Assembly: GCA_027924585.1 (NCBI GenBank)
Contig: BSBM01000370.1
Location: forward strand, 23,927,501-23,991,500
DNA length: 64,000 nt
Origin: Larix kaempferi
Taxonomy: Eukaryota; Streptophyta; Pinopsida; Pinales; Pinaceae
Direction: 5' to 3'
Both the position numbers and the translations under genes were made by a program. Each line of letters starts with the position of its first letter. Position 1 is the first letter of the stretch. Below are positions 11,698 through 23,465 of this stretch, piece after piece. The notes beneath the pieces are model-generated. The model was not told where the DNA came from, made no database searches, and saw only the letters and a program-made list of their open reading frames with translations.

Positions 11698-11838
11698 AAA
11701 TTCTAATTGTGCCGAGAGGCGCTCTATAGCCCAGTATGGGGGAGATCGTGTAACATGTGTGGAGTGTTTGTCGAATTTGTCGAGTGTAGTATGAGGGAGA
11801 TCTTGTAACATGTGTGAGTGTTTGCCCAGTTTTTCGAG
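11698..11838. repeat. Repeat with internal duplication, shared with 52.3 kb
   Basis: The block gctctatagcccagtatggg...gagatcgtgtaacatgtgtg is followed by a partial second copy (gtagtatgagggagatcttg...). A relative lies at 52,336-52,380 (gctctacaatctagtatggg), directly after an HP hairpin. This indicates that both pieces belong to one composite dispersed repeat. Confidence 0.55.
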
Positions 11839-12107
11839 TCAAAAATTAATAACCAAATAAAAAAATTAAATATTGAAACATCGGCCATTAATAAACAAAA
11901 AATTAAAAGGACGTGTTATGATAGTAACGGGTAAAAAAATAATAGTCATAGCGATAGTAACATGTAAGTTTGTCGACCATTAATAAAATTTAACATAAAG
12001 TAAAAAATTATAACTTTAAGTTTGTGATATTATTGTAGGCCGTAAACAAACAAAAAATAATACAAAGTAAAAAGTAATAAATATTATGTCGGCGATAAAC
12101 AAAAATG

Positions 12108-12500
12108 CTAGCATTGATTTCAAAAATGCTAGCATTGATTTCAAAAATGCATTGGTTTTTGTTATTTACATCTATACATTGAATTTATCAATCTAATAAA
12201 AAGATGTAAAAAAATATATTGTAGCCAACATAAAAAATGAAAATATAAGAAGTAAAAAAATATTATAGTGGACATAAAAAGTAAAAAAAACACAAGATGC
12301 ATGTTGATTTGATTCGTTGTATTGATTGCAACAATGCTTTGTTTTTTTGTTTTTTATATGTATGCATTGAATTTATCAATTTAATAAAAATACATTGTTG
12401 CATTAATTTCAACAATGCAATGTTTAATAGACCACAAACAAATGTTCTTAAAAAACACAAGAAAAAAAACATTGTTGCATTGATTTCAACAATGCAACCA
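12108..12500. repeat. Repeats with near-palindromic ttgcattgattt...aatgcaa units
   Basis: aaaatgctagcattgatttc is duplicated at 12,108-12,150. Then attgttgcattgatttcaac / aatgcaat units recur at about 12,320, 12,400 and 12,470, each a near-palindrome (TTGCATTG...CAATGCAA). The words gaccaca-acaaatgtt appear at 12,429 and again at 12,607. Noncoding by appearance. Confidence 0.5.
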
Positions 12501-12799
12501 TAATAATAGTTAGACTTGATAACTAACTATAACTCCAAAAAAAAAGGGTTTTGAACCTTGGTCTCTAGGTTAACACAAGCTCAATCGCCTTAATTCCCAC
12601 CAATAGACCACACACAAATGTTGTTAAATAATAGAAGATGCATATTTATTTCATTCGTTGCTTTGATTTTCCAGTTTAACAATTTACTCATACTTATTAC
12701 TTACATTATTATAATCCTCATAATTCTTTCTATGTTTTCAACTTAACCTGTTCCTTACAATGTTGAAATTTTTTATTACATATTTTTCAGTGTAGATGT

Positions 12800-13032
12800 T
12801 ATTCTGTGGACGCATTGATTTCATTGTATGGACGCATAGATTTCAGTGTATGGACGCATGGATGCATTGATTTCAGTGTATGGACGCATAGATTTCAGTG
12901 AATGGACGCATAGATTTCAATGTATGGGGTTTTTTATTGCATATTTTTTAGTGTAGATGTTATTCTGTGGACGCATTGATTTCGGTGTATGGATGCATTG
13001 ATTTCAATGTATGGACGCATTGATTTCAGTGA
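12800..13032. repeat. ggacgcattgatttcagtgtat minisatellite
   Basis: About eight imperfect copies of a ~22-23 bp unit, tatggacgcatagatttcag, interrupted at 12,920-12,965 by a second copy of tttttattgcatattttt...agtgtagatgttattctg (first at 12,770-12,808). The array and its left neighbour were therefore duplicated together. Confidence 0.75.
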
Positions 13033-13044
13033 CAACAAAAGAAT

Positions 13045-13560
13045 GAGAAGAAGACTTGAAACGAAAAGCAGAAGAACAAAAAGAATTTCGAAAAAGGATG
13101 TTGGAAGAATTGACAGCAGAAGAACGAGAGGAACAAAGAAAACGAAACATTGATCGACAAAGAGTGTATAGAGAGAGAAAGTTGAAGCAGTTGGAAGAAC
13201 TAAGAAATCAAGTTGCAGACCAATGAATAAATCAAAATGTACTAAATGGAGAAATGACGGCAAAAGAAGGAGAAGAATGAACAAAACAAAATGCAGATAA
13301 ACAAAAAGAAAATCGAAAAAAAAAATTAGGCAAATTGATAGCAAAAGAATGAGAAGAACAAAGAAAATGAAACGTTGATCGACAAAGAGCGTATCGAGAG
13401 AGAAAGTTGAAGCAATTGGAAGAACAAAAAAATCAGTTTGCAGAACAATAAATAAATCAAAATGTGTGAAATGACGAAATGATGGAAGAAGAAGGAGAAG
13501 AACAAACAAAACAAAACACAGATCAACAAAAAGAAAAAAGAAAAAAAAAGTTAGGTGAAT
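13045..13560 (+). pseudogene. Decayed Lys/Glu/Arg-rich repeat ORF
   Basis: Two successive ~240 bp copies read in one plus-strand frame, with in-frame stops. Both contain the block IDRQRVYRERKLKQLEE / VDRQRAYRERKLKQLEE, and the linker is rich in K, E, Q and N. Shared position-by-position codon alignment between the copies suggests a former protein made of charged, coiled-coil-like repeats. At least seven in-frame stops now interrupt it. No family is recognised. The long minus-strand frame opposite (12,934-13,584) is Phe/Leu-rich only because it is the complement. Confidence 0.4.
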
Positions 13561-13712
13561 TGTCTCTATTTTCCAGTTTAACAATTTACTTAATCCTTAA
13601 TACTTATTACTTACATTAGGATAATCCTCGTAAATGTATCTGTGTTTTCAACTTAACCCGTTCCTTACAATGTTGATCAAACTCCAGTTTTGTGTCACCG
13701 CCCATGATTGAA

Positions 13713-13877
13713 ACCAGCCTAGATCCAAATCCTAGGCTCTATCAAGCACCGATAGGGATCAAATCTCCCGAGGTGCAAACCTCGGCTCAAGTATTGCACT
13801 TAAGGAGAGGTTTGCACCTCGGGAGATTTGATCCCTCTCGACGCTTGATAGAGCCTAGGATTTGGATCTAGGCTGGT
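13713..13877. repeat. Long near-perfect hairpin (HP family), copy 2
   Basis: Left arm 13,713-13,782 (accagcctagatccaaatcc ... ggtgcaaacct) pairs with right arm 13,808-13,877 (aggtttgcacct ... ggatttggatctaggctggt), with a ~25 nt loop. Only a few mismatches lie around caccgatagg/ccctctcgacg. This is the best-preserved copy of the family (others at 3,391 and 52,196). A transcript would fold into a ~70 bp stem. No terminal target duplication or transposase link was seen. Confidence 0.8.
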
Positions 13878-16800
13878 ATATAAACACTTATCCATTTAAT
13901 TAAAGGAAAATTTATTTTAAATTAGATTATATATATTAAGTAATTGAGAAAACAATTTTAAATTATATTCTTATTATTCACTTTCTTCAAGCTTGACAAC
14001 TCAAAGTTTTTTAATTCTAAGTTTTTATTCACAAGCAAAATTAGCAATTTTGTTTTACCAATTATATGAACAAAGTCATTTTATTCACCAATAAACTCAA
14101 TCAACTAATTTGATCTCTTATTTGGCCTCATCGTGAAGTAAAAGCAAAGTACGTCAATGTTTTTCTATATTTTTTTATTATGTGTTCCAATTAGATTAAA
14201 TGGTATGTGTGGCTTGGCATGAGATTGAAACATATGATGTTTATTTTTGTAATGTTTCGATTACCATATCCCCCCACCACCCTCATACCACATCCTTAAG
14301 GAATCACTTCCTGCATAGCACCACCCTTGTTGGTAAGACTAGTCCAAAGGATTATTAGAGATCTATAATCCTTCCTTTTAAATTTACAGGGGCACAAAAT
14401 ACTAAGGTGAAATCCTTTCTATTGTCCATTTTTGGATTTAATCGATGGCAATTGACTATTTGCAAATGATGAACTACAAGACAAGCTTTTAATACATTTC
14501 CATGCAATTTAATGATGTTTCAATTGGAAAATAACATAGCCTTTCTGGAATTAAGAGATTTAAAATAAGGTAGCAGAAATAAAAATACTAGACTATTGTC
14601 ATGACGTTGTCTTTGTGGATTGATTGACACGCTGACCACTAGCACAACCTTCTTGGAGGGAATAATAATACCCAATGGTGATCTGAGTTTAAAATAACGG
14701 AATAGAAATTGGGGAAATTTTTTTTATTCTTGTAGCAGATTAAAGAAGAAGTATTGAAAAATATCGGTTACCAAGTTCAATCGTGAAGTACATTTTTGGT
14801 GCCAAAAAATTGTTAACTAGGTTCCATGAAGCTTAATTGGATTTTGGAATAATTGAAGTTTTTTTGTTTATATAATTAAAATCTTCCATTCACTTGTATG
14901 ATAAAGCACTTCTCTCTCTTCGATCGAAAGCAATTTGAAGCAGTTTTCTTCCTGATTACTTGGGTCTCCTGCTATATTATCTCTTTAGTCGAAAGTAAAG
15001 ATGGAAAAAATATCTTATGCATTATAGCCTATTGTTAATCCCTTTTGGGGTTGGGGTGGAATAAGAAGATCTTATTTAATAAACTTTGTCAACAACTGAA
15101 TTTGTTACTTTTGTTGAAGCAGTGAAGCTTTGATACCAATGATGAAGAAGTGTTCCAAAACATGTAATTCTATTAATGAGGATATAAAGTTAACTTCACC
15201 TCACTTTGAGAAAAGAGATAGTTTACATACTTTACTTCTAAGAAGTAAATCCTAAGAGAAAAACCAATCACATAATCACATGAGTATGATAGATGTGCTT
15301 TACGCAAAAGCTAGAATAAATTAATTTATAAAAACATTTAAACTAGAAAAATACATAAACTATAAAACATTAAGATTATGAGGCTAACACAGAGAACTAG
15401 ATAGATAGATAATTGTGTAGGTAACTTCAATGATAATGAGAATTATGAACATGATGTGAAGGAGGTGAATTCTTGGAGATCATGTAGGCCTCGTTCACTT
15501 GACTAGTGAGACACATTTGAAGTTGTTGACTTCTTTCCAATTTCTATAATGAATTGAAATATTGGTTACTCTAACGCTCTGAGTACATAGAATTGGTTTG
15601 ATTCACCACTTGCCCATGACTAACTATGACTACTAATACAACCCAACAATGCCACCAAGTTGGTCAAACTTCCTTCGTCAATTAAATTCCATTGAATTAG
15701 AGGAGAAACACGATTCCAACCATTGCACAAACAGAATATCCCCACTTAGGTAGGGCTGAGTCCCCTCGTTTCTTTAATTCAAATGAAAAAAATTTCATAG
15801 TAAAAACATCTTATTCAACTTGACATGATGGAGACATCAAAACAATTGTAATTGTCATTGTCCAGCGACCTCCTCTAGAAAATGAAGATACATAACTACA
15901 TATATATAGGTTCGCTACCTAAAGTCTTGATTAACTATGTATATAAGAAGATATTCTATTAAGTGATTTATTTGTTGAAACCATTAGCTATAGATTACTT
16001 TGTTGTGCTTGGCATAGAAGCCGGAGATGGACAAAGCCCCTAAATTAAAAGTTTTATTGAGGTATAGTACTGATCAGTTTCACCACAAGCTAAACATTTT
16101 TCCTATTGGCTTTAGTGCAGGAAGTTTATAAAAATATTCGACTTTATTTGGGCATCCAATAAACTCTTGGGTAAAAAATAAACTAAACGATGGGGGAAGA
16201 GCCACATGCATTGTATGTGATTAGTGTACCAAATCAAAATTTGGCAACCTAATCGTTAGAGTCCATGCGTCAGACAAATGTCTATATTAATGTATGCACT
16301 TAGCAATCTAAGGGTAAAAAGCACATGTGGCAACATAGTTGTAAGGTTTATGTGTCGAGCATGGTGTGTAAGTTGTGCGTCTAGCAAGATGCTTCATAAC
16401 TATGTTTTATGCCTTTACCGATTCACTTTGCTGAACACCAGTGATTAACATAGGTTGTCTAACTTATTAAAGCCATCTTTATTCCCTTGTCAAGGTATCC
16501 CCAAAGACTAGAATGCCATGCTACTAGTGTATCTCACTTGTCATAGTGAAATCATGAGCCTTATCAAATGGGAATCTCTAGCTTGATACTTTTTGCTAGA
16601 GAGTTTGCGCACCTGTCATTTAGAATTAGACACCATAAAATGACGATCCTTTTGAGACTACTCAAGAGCATTCTGCATTTCTTTTATGGCTGAAAATTCT
16701 TATATTTATCTTTCAATTCTATATTTGTTTGAATTTTTGGGCTTATATATTTTCTTGTTTTTCTTAATGCTTTCATTGTGCTTGTGGAGGTCTCCATTAA

Positions 16801-16990
16801 TAGTAATTCAACAATCAACAACAAACGTGGGAAATATATATTCTATTCTTTCGTCATTTGCAAATATATCAGCTATGTAAATGGCATTGTAGCTGAAATT
16901 GAAAGTATATGAGACACCAATCTACCTCCATAAGTAGAAAAGACATAACCAATAATTCTTTTCAAGATATATAACTACTATTAATTTTGA
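13878..16990. other. Spacer, no recognisable gene
   Basis: Only short frames. The one notable word is gctttgataccaa at 15,127-15,139, the complement of a TTGGTATCAAAGC primer-binding site, directly followed by TG (15,140). See that entry. Otherwise nothing. Confidence 0.55.
15127..15139 (-). other. Candidate LTR primer-binding-site relic
   Basis: The minus strand reads TTGGTATCAAAGC, one mismatch from the TTGGTATCAGAGC site used by many plant LTR elements. On the plus strand it is followed at once by tgatgaagaag, the right place for an LTR edge. No partner LTR was found, so a chance match is possible. Confidence 0.35.
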
Positions 16991-16995
16991 TCCTC

Positions 16996-17221
16996 TTTCG
17001 ATTGCATGTGCTGCATCAAAATTCATAACAACAAATATCATCATGTAGTTTCGATTGCATGTGCTGTATAAAAATTCATAACAACAAATATCATCATGTA
17101 GTTTTTTAAATAGTGTTAGTTATTTTTGACATTTGTATATTTAACACATCTTTGTCACCTTCAAATTTGTCACAACTTTGTTTTTTAAATAGCGTTAGTT
17201 ATTCTTTTCTAATTGGCACAT
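16996..17221. repeat. Two adjacent short tandem duplications
   Basis: A 53 bp unit (tcgattgcatgtgctg...catcatgtag) occurs twice at 16,996-17,101 with few differences. It is followed by two copies of ttttttaaatagtgttagtt about 80 bp apart (17,103 and 17,182). Noncoding. Confidence 0.75.
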
Positions 17222-18500
17222 TTTTCTTACATGTCTTTTAAGTTATAACCTGACTTAAGCATATAGCGAAATATGATTCAAGTTTCTGATTTATGTTAAT
17301 TAAGGTAAACATATATTACAAAACTTTTATGACAATTAAATAATATGTTTTTTTTTAAAATTCTTATAGGTGTTTATATTTTAGAATTTAAGGTTGACTA
17401 GAGTCTATGTTTTTCCTAGATTGCACGAGGATAAGAGGAGCTACACTCCTTTTTCCCTCGGGTCTATATAAATATTTGGTTATGTGTTTCTATACTACGT
17501 TTGGATTTTCTGGTGTAATGTATGTTTGATATTATTCTTGGTTGAAATGTATTGCTATGTTCTCTCATCATACGATGGGTTCTATGTTGATTTACATTTT
17601 TGCATGGGTACTCTATTTCTGAATGTGATATTTTTGGTTGGAAATACTATGGTTATGGGGTTGGGTTTTAATTGGGCGTTTTTCCTACAGTCAGTTTCTT
17701 TTGCTATCGTTTTCTCTTGTCAAAGCTATGGAAATAGCGAAACTCTGCTAGAAAACGAATCCCTTCCTGGATTTGATCCTTGGTTGGTTGATTTATAAAC
17801 TTGGGGACTAATATTATATACTGAGATTTTTCTCTTTCTAGGAAAAACCTAAGTTGATCACGACTTATCTAAGGTATTCGCTTGAATGTGATGGTTGGAA
17901 AATATTTTATGTTGGGAAAATATACAAACCTCCGGTCTGTAGTCGCGTTGATGACTTGGAAATTCAAACTGAGATTTAGTTCTAGCTCAATCATGAAATT
18001 TGTGTTTTTTTCTTGGAGTGTTATGATAAACGGGCATGTTTGAAAACTAAACCAATGGTTCTATTGGGGGTTCGCTCGGAAGGCAATGTTTAAGATTAAA
18101 TGTGCTAATTTATGTTTTGTTGGAAAAATAGCAGAGTTTCTTCATGGTAGTTTCGATGTCCTTTTTATGTGTAGAAATTTATTAGTTTAGTGCATAATTT
18201 AATTTACAGAATGAACAAGCTAGTTGGGGTTATAAAGGAGGGTTTAAGGTAAACCTAGATTTATAAAGAAGAATTATATATTAGCTTATGAGACCCCATA
18301 TGTCATGACTAACGATTCTGTCGATGACCATATCCAAAATAAAAGAAATACATTATGCATCCTGATAATAAAATTTACAAAATGAAAGCATGCATGAATG
18401 TTACCATAATAATTCTATCTATATTTCTACAGCATTTTCTTCGTAAAGAATAATGGAAAATACTACCTACATAATCCTCATGAGATAGAAAGTATAGATG
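17222..18500. other. Spacer with a TATA-like site; no recognisable gene
   Basis: A good TATA-like word (tctatataaatatt) lies near 17,463. A 104-codon frame follows at 17,484-17,798 that is rich in Phe, Leu, Val and Cys and has no recognisable family. The context is a T-rich strand, so the hydrophobic product is expected by composition. It could be the R-U5 part of an unrecognised LTR. Confidence 0.35.
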
Positions 18501-18976
18501 AGATCAATGCAAAATACAATACTAGTTTGTCATAAAATAATAAAATACTTATCGATCCTTTTTCGATTTATCCGACTAACTTGGGGACTTCCACATTCCT
18601 CCCAACCATAGATCTCGAACCATTCTTGGTTCATTCGACAGATCACCCCCGAGCCGAATCGAGAATGCAATGAGACTAGAAGGACTAAGGAAAATTTGTT
18701 GTTATCTTTCATACTAAGGACTCAATCCGTATTCTAGGATGTAAGACTTGGATGCTTCCAATCTTCTTTTTGACACCCCCATCTCTTGTATTGTCCTCCT
18801 ATTTATAAGTATTTCAATGAGGAGAGGATCCTATGGTTTTGAACTTTTAGATTGCTTAGTTTAGTTACTTGACAGTTTGTTTTCTTCATCTTATCTCTAT
18901 TTAACTATTAAAACTCTCAGTGTCTTTATTTTATCTTTTAATAAAACATATACTTTTAACTCTCAGTTAATTAAGT

Positions 18977-18979
<3 letters not shown>

Positions 18980-19024
<45 letters not shown>
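18980..19024. repeat. (TA)n microsatellite
   Basis: About 22 uninterrupted AT dinucleotides. Position within LTR family A corresponds to the (TA)n at 61,930-61,962. Confidence 0.95.
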
Positions 19025-19027
<3 letters not shown>

Positions 19028-19379
19028 CTCTCAGTTATTTATCTTTGAATTATATATCTATATTTGAACTTTCAGTTTATTTATCTTTTAATAATGAATT
19101 GTATATCTATTTTTGAATTCTTAGTTATTTATCTTTTAATAATGAAATATATATTTATGTTTGAACTCTCGGTTATTCTTACATAGGATTTCTTTGAATT
19201 ATCATATCATCTAGTTGATTTAGTTTGTCAAATATTCAGTCATTCTAATCCCTTGCATGCCCGATCCCTCTTTGAGTGGCAATACCAGTCATCCTTAGAA
19301 ATAAAGAAAAGATAATTAATTTAATCAATAGAAAATATGATTACTAATGCTTCAAAGTTTTAGTCTCAACATTAGTATG

Positions 19380-20010
19380 TGATGAATTTTTGTGCTATTC
19401 ATAGTTTTTAGGCTCAACACTTTTAAGTGAAGTAACTCTAGTGCTATTCAGGGCTTATGCTCAACACTTTTCAAGCACAGTTACTCTAGTTCTATTCCAT
19501 AGATTATGCTCAACACTAGGCTAGGTGTCATAAAAGCCACACCTAGAGACAATGTTCAAGGTCTAGATTCTCCAGAGCTTATGCTCAACACCTATATAAT
19601 AGTCCATGTGCTCCAAGGATTATTCCCAAAAGTTATTAATTAAACTTAAAAGTTTATCCATGTGCTCCAAAGCTTACGCTCAACAAAGAATAAAGTAATC
19701 CATGTGCGCCAGGGCTTATGCCCAACACATAATAAAAAGTCATCCATGTGTTCCAAGGATTATGCCCAACACATAATAAATAGTCATCCACGTGCTCCAA
19801 GACTTATACCCAACACACAATAAAAATTCATCCATGTGCTCCAAGGCTTATTCCCAACACATAATAAAAAGTCATCCATGTGCTCCAATGCTTATGCCCA
19901 ACACATAATAAAAATTCATCCATGTGCTCCAAGGCTTATTCCCAACACATAATAAAAAGTCATCCATGTGCTCTAGAGCTTACTCTCAACACATAATAAG
20001 GTAGTCTGGA
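19380..20010. repeat. 44 bp minisatellite of LTR family A
   Basis: From about 19,600 the word catgtgctccaa recurs with an exact 44 bp period (19,701, 19,745, 19,789, 19,833, 19,877, 19,921, 19,965). Each unit is tcatccatgtgctccaaggc followed by ttatgcccaacacataata. More irregular copies reach back to 19,380 (gcttatgctcaacac). The reverse complement of this unit forms the array at 61,050-61,690. Confidence 0.9.
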
Positions 20011-20027
20011 TGTCTCAGGATATTATA

Positions 20028-22600
20028 GGACGACTTACAACGCATATGCGTCCAACAACAATATACTAACAAAGTAAAGAGAAGGGTTGACATGGGTTCC
20101 TAACAGATAACATGGATGAGATTGATGACCCTACAACTATAATATATCCCTTTCCTTCACCAAAGTGAAAATATATTTCTTAAACAAGGTCGTGAATGAA
20201 GTGAAAGTATATTATCAAACATGCACAATGGGACCAAAGAAAAAGGGAGTAGGAATAATTGATAATGATTAAACAAGTTATGGGACTTTGACAACTACGT
20301 CACATAAAATTTATGGTAGATTTGAAAGATGTAGTGGAGTTGGAATATTGACCAATGATGGAATATGAAGTGCACATTATGCAAATCTAGAAGCAAGGGA
20401 GGGATAAATGCATAAAGATATCCAATATATAAGTACGAAGTTCTAGGTAGTAAGCTAAGATTTTCAATTGGCAAGGATTGCATAAATTAAGGGTTTATTT
20501 TATATTGAAAAGATGATTTTCATAGAAGATATAGATAACAAGGGTTGCAAGCAACAAAGTCCCTGCCTTTAAAAAAATTGAAATGAAAATATGGAAAAAA
20601 ATAAAGATGATAGTACATCTTGCATGTGGAATACATTCTTCTGGGCTACAATGTAATTCAGGGCCATGAAATAAATAGAACAAATTTTCACTCTCGGCTA
20701 AGAAGCCAAACAAAGAAAACAAAGTCCAATTTCAATAACAAATACAACCGTTTCGAAATATATTAGGCTTGGAAAGGCCCAAAATGCATTAAAAAGAACA
20801 TTTAGCAAACATTTACGCAACCAATAAGTATTAATAGTAAATATTTCTCAACACAATGATTTATAATACTTATTGGATGACATTACTCATCATATTAAAT
20901 AGATGATATAATAAATGATTATTCAATGTTCATCCTTAAATTAACCTTTTTTATAAAGAAATATGAGCCACATTGAAAAATAATAATTCATTTTATGTAA
21001 TTTTTACACTAACGTATTACATTTCAATTAATATTCTTATTAGAATTAAATAGAATTAAAGAGTTATCACTAAAAAAAAAGCTATTATCATTTATATAAA
21101 TAGAATTAAAGAGTTATCACTAAAAAATTAGAAGTACATATTTTGTTAGAAAGATTACATTGTTTTAATTAAATGTTAATTTAATACATGTAATTGGTTA
21201 AAATTAAATATGATTTTATCTTAAATAATGTTTTTAAAATGTAAAAAAAAAAAAAAAAAATTACTTAAAGAGACATGAGATACAGTTTGATTTAAATTTT
21301 AGTTAAACTTCAAAAAATAATAAAATTAAAAACTGAATACTTTCATATACAAAATCTCCCCCATGAAGAGAAATCCAAAAATCTAAGTTACAATAACAAT
21401 TCTATGTATAGATTCAGTGATATCAAAAAATGGTATTGAATCTATCCACAAAGATGAGAGCTTGAGATAACAACCACTAGTGAATTTGTTGAGATGGAAT
21501 ATACCCACAGCCTTGCAATTGAATAATGGCACATTTAAAAAAAAACTTGAAGATTACAATATTCATCCTTTGTGCCTCTCTCTCTAATAGCCAAATGCCG
21601 ATGCAACTCCATGTATCTAACAATCCTCCTTTGGGGACCTCTCTTTGTGCCTATGGTGAAAATCCTCCATGCATGAAAGAGAATCAATAAAACAAAAAAC
21701 AATAAGAAAACTTGATGCATCAAAAAACAATAACATAATAAAAAGCACAAAAAGAAATCAAATTAGAAAAAAAACAAAACTTACCCTATTCCTAACTAAT
21801 CTACATTAAAGAACCTATTCAATTAAATATTTTAACTTTCCATTAATTTGGCAAAAAATTAAATCAGTAATAAAAATAAATAAGAAAAAAAAAATTATTC
21901 TAGAAAGAAATTACTATGGAAAAAGTTATTATAGAAATAAAATAAAAAAACTTTTAATATGAATATCTAGATGGAATTAGCATCTGAAATATGGTTATTC
22001 TACTTCTATTATGTGGATTTCCTGGACCTCTATGTATGAAGACACAAAAATCCTATAAACTCATTAAATCAAAAGCTAAGCTTATAATGTGATATATTGC
22101 AAACATACCTTCATTAATTAACTTGCATCAGGAGACATCAAAGTGGTTAGTTTGTTGGAACCACAACAATACAAGTGTTGTATAATATGTGGTGTTCTGA
22201 AACTTGACTTTGTTTGAAATCCAAATCAAAGACGTCGAAATATAGTAGAATAATCAAGACAATGGTGGAATGAGGGAACGCTCTTTCCAGGTTGTCCAAA
22301 ATAAATGTGCCGTGCTCTTCTTTGAAACTTCTCATTGCTTGACAAAAGAAAAAACACAGGTAGAATTAGCTTAGTCAACACATGATCCTCTTTACTTATC
22401 AATAGGAAGCCCATAGTGTAGCTCACAATGAATAAACTCTACATGTTCTTCATGCATAAATCCAAACTAATTAGTTGGGAGAGGAAATTAGTTTAAAACC
22501 AGTAGAGGAAATTAGTTTAAAACTGGAACTTTTTAATAAGACCTTTTCATTTTGAAAAATTGAAAAATAGTTGGAAACTGTTATTGGCAGCTAATAACAA
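20028..22600. other. AT-rich spacer, no recognisable gene
   Basis: Contains a short duplication of tagaattaaagagttatcac (about 21,047 and 21,103) and an A-run at 21,243-21,260. Frames up to 75 codons (20,495-20,722 minus) have no recognisable domain. Confidence 0.55.
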
Positions 22601-23159
22601 AAAAATGAATGAAATAGGAAAACGCAGGAAAGCTTTATGAAAGTTTATTTTATTAATTTTAGGAAACTTTTTTTTTTCAAATTTTTTAATCTTAATAAAA
22701 AGCAGGAAAGCCTTATGAAAGTTTCCATGTATTAATTTTAGGAAACTTTTTATATTTTGCTGTCAAATTTTTTAATCTTAATTTTTATGGTATTGGACCA
22801 ATCACATTTAAAAGAAATTTCTATAGAAATAAAATAAAATTAAAAAAATAAACTAAAATTTTAGTGGAACTTTAGACATGTTGAAATATTAATTGTACTT
22901 TCATAAAATTAATTGAAAAAGTCGAAAACAATAGTTTCAATGACTAATAATATGTTCCTTAACTATTCATAAATTAAAATTGATTATTATATTTAAATGT
23001 TCAAACACAATCAATTAAGTTTTTACAAGTGTTTTTTATTTCTTAATTTTAGTTTTATTTGTTAATAGAAAAATTATATTAATTTTAATACCCTATATTT
23101 ATTTATTAGCCAATTAGCAAAAAAATAGAATGAAATCACAAAAGTAGGAAAACTTACCA
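22601..23159. repeat. Dispersed repeat R, copy 1 (LINE target)
   Basis: Two tandem ~100 bp units start near 22,627 and 22,702 (gcaggaaagc-ttatgaaagtt ... taattttaggaaactttt). A tail follows with ttatggtattggaccaatca and caatgactaataatatg. The same sequence lies beyond the LINE at 34,180-34,800 (ttatggtatagcaccaatta, ttgactaataatatgg), and part of it at 53,790-54,000. Confidence 0.6.
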
Positions 23160-23171
23160 AAACTTTCCTCT
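23160..23171. repeat. Left 12 bp target-site duplication of the LINE
   Basis: aaactttcctct, identical to 34,168-34,179. On this side it is followed by the T-run that is the LINE poly(A) tail on the minus strand. Confidence 0.8.
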
Positions 23172-23465
23172 CTTTTTTTTAACAGAAACAGAGGAGTTTA
23201 TATATATATATATAAAAGGTTGTTCACAGCCATTCATTACAAAAATTGAGCCAACATTCTGCTTCAGAAAGAAGGAAAATGCAGAATTTAAGAAAATTTA
23301 GGCCCTTGTAGTCTTTGCTTCTTGTCTTCCTGAAGACTCTATACATTTTACTGGGATAAACCCTTACAAATTGTTTACATAATAAGAGGCAAAAAAAAAT
23401 TTAGATAGTGGAGTGCAAAGGAAACCTGTGAAGAAGACATTCACCAAAATTTCTAAGAAGAAAAG

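Larger units (their letters stand above)
12666..13676. repeat. ~1 kb unit bounded by ~100 bp direct repeats
   Basis: 12,666-12,766 and 13,568-13,676 are direct repeats sharing attttccagtttaacaattt, tattacttacatta and cttaacc(t/c)gttccttaca. Between them are a minisatellite (12,800-13,032) and a decayed Lys/Glu/Arg-rich coding-like stretch. The arrangement looks like a short LTR-type unit, but there are no TG/CA termini, PBS or PPT, so a duplication origin is equally possible. Confidence 0.55.
18500..20027 (-). mobile_element. LTR with minisatellite U3 (family A), minus strand
   Basis: The minus strand begins TATAATATCC at 20,027, matching TGTAATATCCCG at 61,021 on the plus strand. Both copies then show the same order. 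A gtgttgggcataagc minisatellite takes the first ~650 bp. A (TA)n tract lies about 0.9-1.0 kb in, and a gctcggggg word about 1.38 kb in (minus strand at 18,646-18,655; plus strand at 62,417-62,424). A TATA box (acttataaatag, minus strand, about 18,810) precedes that word, as expected for U3 before R. The far end of the LTR was not found; 18,500 is an approximate limit. Confidence 0.65.

Noticed and set aside
12934-13584. 216-codon minus-strand ORF, Phe/Leu-rich, looks like a membrane protein
   Set aside because: It is the complement of A/G-rich Lys/Glu-coding repeats on the plus strand; its hydrophobicity follows from composition.
17484-17798. 104-codon hydrophobic ORF after a TATA-like word
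   Set aside because: T-rich strand, no recognisable family and no exon signals; listed only as spacer content.
19380-20010. Regular repeats resembling a CRISPR array
   Set aside because: The whole 44 bp unit repeats with no unique spacers, and the context is a eukaryotic LTR.
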